13,575 nucleotides of DNA, taken from contig JAIKZT010000084.1 of NCBI GenBank assembly GCA_024682015.1, positions 1 to 13,575 on the forward strand. Direction: 5' to 3'. The notes below the pieces were generated by a model that saw only the letters and a list, made by a program, of their open reading frames with translations, was not told the DNA's origin and ran no database searches. This DNA is from Clostridia bacterium (GTDB lineage: Bacteria > Bacillota > Clostridia > Peptostreptococcales > Anaerovoracaceae). Position numbers and translations under genes: made by a program. This document shows positions 12,206-13,575 of this stretch, in pieces; within the stretch, counting starts at the first letter, position 1, and each line of letters opens with the position of its first letter.

Positions 12206-13575
12206 ATGAAGAAAGTACTTTCCTTAGTACTCGTTCTGGCTATGATCCTTGGAAGCTTCAGCATGGTATTCGCTTCTCAGTACAGCGACGTCAAGGACAC
12301 CGCTGAATATGCAGAAGCTGTTTCCGTTCTGAGCGGCCTGGGCGTAGTCGGCGGGTTCCCCGATGGCACGTTCAAGCCCGAGGAAGGTGTTACCAGAGCT
12401 CAGATGGCTACTATGATCGTCAATGCTCTCGGTCTGCCTGTCTCTGGCTCCGCCAACACCAAGTTCTCCGATGTTCCCCGTGCGCACTGGGCTTCCGGCT
12501 ACATCAAGCTGGCTGAATCCATGGGCTTCATCGCCGGTTACACCGACGGAACTTTCCAGCCCGAGAAGAAGGTTTCCTATGACGAAGCCATCACCATGCT
12601 GGTTGCTTCCCTGGGTTACTCCCTCGAGTCCCTCACCGGCACCTGGCCCGGCGCTTTCGTCAACAAGGCGAACTCCCTCGGCATCCTCGACCTGTGCAGA
12701 AAGACTGGCGATGCTTCCGCTCCTCGCGGCGACGTTGCTAACCTGCTGTACAAGACCCTGACCTGCAACATCGGCGCCGTCGATAAGGACGCCGCATGGC
12801 ATGCAAACCAGGACAAGGACGGCTACTACACCGACACCATGATGAAGAGACTCGGCGCCAACGATTACGATCCGGCGACCGGCGCTCCTGGCGATGCGTT
12901 CATCGTTGACGAAGACATCGCTTCCGAAGCTGAAATCAACATCCTGTCCTATCTCGGCGCTTACGTCACCGCTTACGCGAATGACGACAACGAGATCATC
13001 GCCATCAAGGAAGTCAAGTCCGAATTCATCGAAGGCGACTATGACGACCTGAAGGACGATTACAAGATCGACAAGGCTACCGTCGACGGCGACTTCGTTC
13101 TGTTCGACAATGGCGAGACCGCTGGCAGCACCATGCCGACTTCTGGCGACATGAAGCTGGCTGTTGCCATGAGCGGCTCCAAGGCCAAGACCATCTACTC
13201 CGCTCAGATCTGGACTCCGGCTGCAACCGAAAGAGTTGAAGACGACGTTCAGGAAGTCATCGAAGAAGACCACAAGCTCTGCGGCGAGAAGTTCGCTGAA
13301 GACGAAGACGAAGAGATCGATCTCTCCTCCTTCGCCATCTTCGGCAGAGATGCCCTGAAGGACATCGCTGAAGACGACATCGTCACCGTTTACACCAACA
13401 AGGCTGGCGAAATCGTTCGCATCGAAGTTGGTACCAAGCAGGTTGAAGGCACGATCACCAAGATCAACGCCGCTCACACCAAGTACACGATCGCTGGCAC
13501 CGCCTATCCGATCGCTGACGCTGCTACCGGTTTCGGCTACACCGAACTGAACGACATGATGAAGGACGAAGTCAC
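12206..13575 (+). CDS. Secreted SLH-domain protein, probable S-layer protein (3' end outside window)
   Basis: The first 456 residues of a longer exported protein. A signal peptide (MKKVLSLVLVLAMILGSFSM, cut likely after VFA-23) is followed by SLH repeat 1 (about 27-76: SDV, GFPDGTFKPE, VTRAQMATMI), SLH repeat 2 (about 88-138: FSDVPRAHWASGYIKLA, GYTDGTFQPEKKVS) and a degenerate third repeat (about 147-186, ending APRGDVANLLY). Three SLH units form the anchor that binds pyruvylated secondary cell wall polymer. The TRAE motif is TRAQ in repeat 1, SYDE in repeat 2 and PRGD in repeat 3. The rest is acidic, rich in D, E, K and A, with an EDEDEEIDL patch. Codon use differs from its neighbours (GCT, GTT, TCC and AGA preferred), which together with a strong promoter, leader hairpin and ribosome binding site points to very high expression, as for a main S-layer protein. 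It could instead be one of several minor SLH proteins. Confidence 0.9.
   Translation, partial: MKKVLSLVLVLAMILGSFSMVFASQYSDVKDTAEYAEAVSVLSGLGVVGGFPDGTFKPEEGVTRAQMATMIVNALGLPVSGSANTKFSDVPRAHWASGYIKLAESMGFIAGYTDGTFQPEKKVSYDEAITMLVASLGYSLESLTGTWPGAFVNKANSLGILDLCRKTGDASAPRGDVANLLYKTLTCNIGAVDKDAAWHANQDKDGYYTDTMMKRLGANDYDPATGAPGDAFIVDEDIASEAEINILSYLGAYVTAYANDDNEIIAIKEVKSEFIEGDYDDLKDDYKIDKATVDGDFVLFDNGETAGSTMPTSGDMKLAVAMSGSKAKTIYSAQIWTPAATERVEDDVQEVIEEDHKLCGEKFAEDEDEEIDLSSFAIFGRDALKDIAEDDIVTVYTNKAGEIVRIEVGTKQVEGTITKINAAHTKYTIAGTAYPIADAATGFGYTELNDMMKDEV

Noticed and set aside
12224..13477. Long - strand open frame opposite the SLH gene
   Set aside because: It is antisense to a clear SLH protein with signal peptide and perfect ribosome binding site; the frame stays open because of strong codon bias, and its product shows no family motif.

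Overview
The window is a GC-rich chromosomal segment from a Gram-positive-type bacterium, most likely a Bacillota (Clostridia-like) lineage. The evidence is a gene for a secreted protein with S-layer homology (SLH) domains, strong AAGGAGG-type ribosome binding sites in front of several genes, a Firmicutes-type glucose-6-phosphate isomerase, and spacers full of small palindromic repeats of kinds seen in clostridial genomes. I cannot place it more finely from sequence alone. No rRNA, tRNA, CRISPR array or intact transposase gene was found.

Layout. Positions 1-3136 hold a tight + strand operon: the end of a MATE-family transporter, a polyprenyl-phosphate glycosyltransferase of the GtrB/DPM1 type, and a multi-spanning GT-C-like glycosyltransferase that starts on a TTG overlapping the previous stop. 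A 135 bp element with perfect 24 bp inverted ends (3146-3280) separates this from a phosphohexomutase (3296-4801), which ends at a strong stem-loop terminator. A 404 bp gene-free spacer (4802-5205) holds the terminator and a cluster of alternating GGGTCACA-type palindromes. An Ldh_2-family (malate/L-lactate type) dehydrogenase lies on the - strand (5206-6324), divergent from glucose-6-phosphate isomerase (6460-7671). A 9 bp inverted repeat lies over the pgi promoter between them. A second GT-C-like membrane protein, an MBOAT O-acyltransferase and an SGNH/DltD-like protein follow on the + strand, with repeat-bearing spacers. The window ends inside an SLH-domain protein gene that has its own promoter, a long leader and the strongest ribosome binding site of the window.

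How the genes fit together (inference). Phosphohexomutase and Pgi interconvert fructose-6-P, glucose-6-P and glucose-1-P and so can feed nucleotide-sugar supply. GtrB-type plus GT-C enzymes transfer lipid-linked sugars outside the membrane. MBOAT plus SGNH pairs O-acetylate extracellular polymers. SLH proteins bind a modified secondary cell wall polymer. The window therefore reads as a cell-envelope glycopolymer region next to a probable S-layer protein. The most interesting points are the MBOAT/SGNH-SLH linkage, the repeat elements, the pgi operator candidate and the TTTACA-type direct repeats upstream of the SLH promoter.
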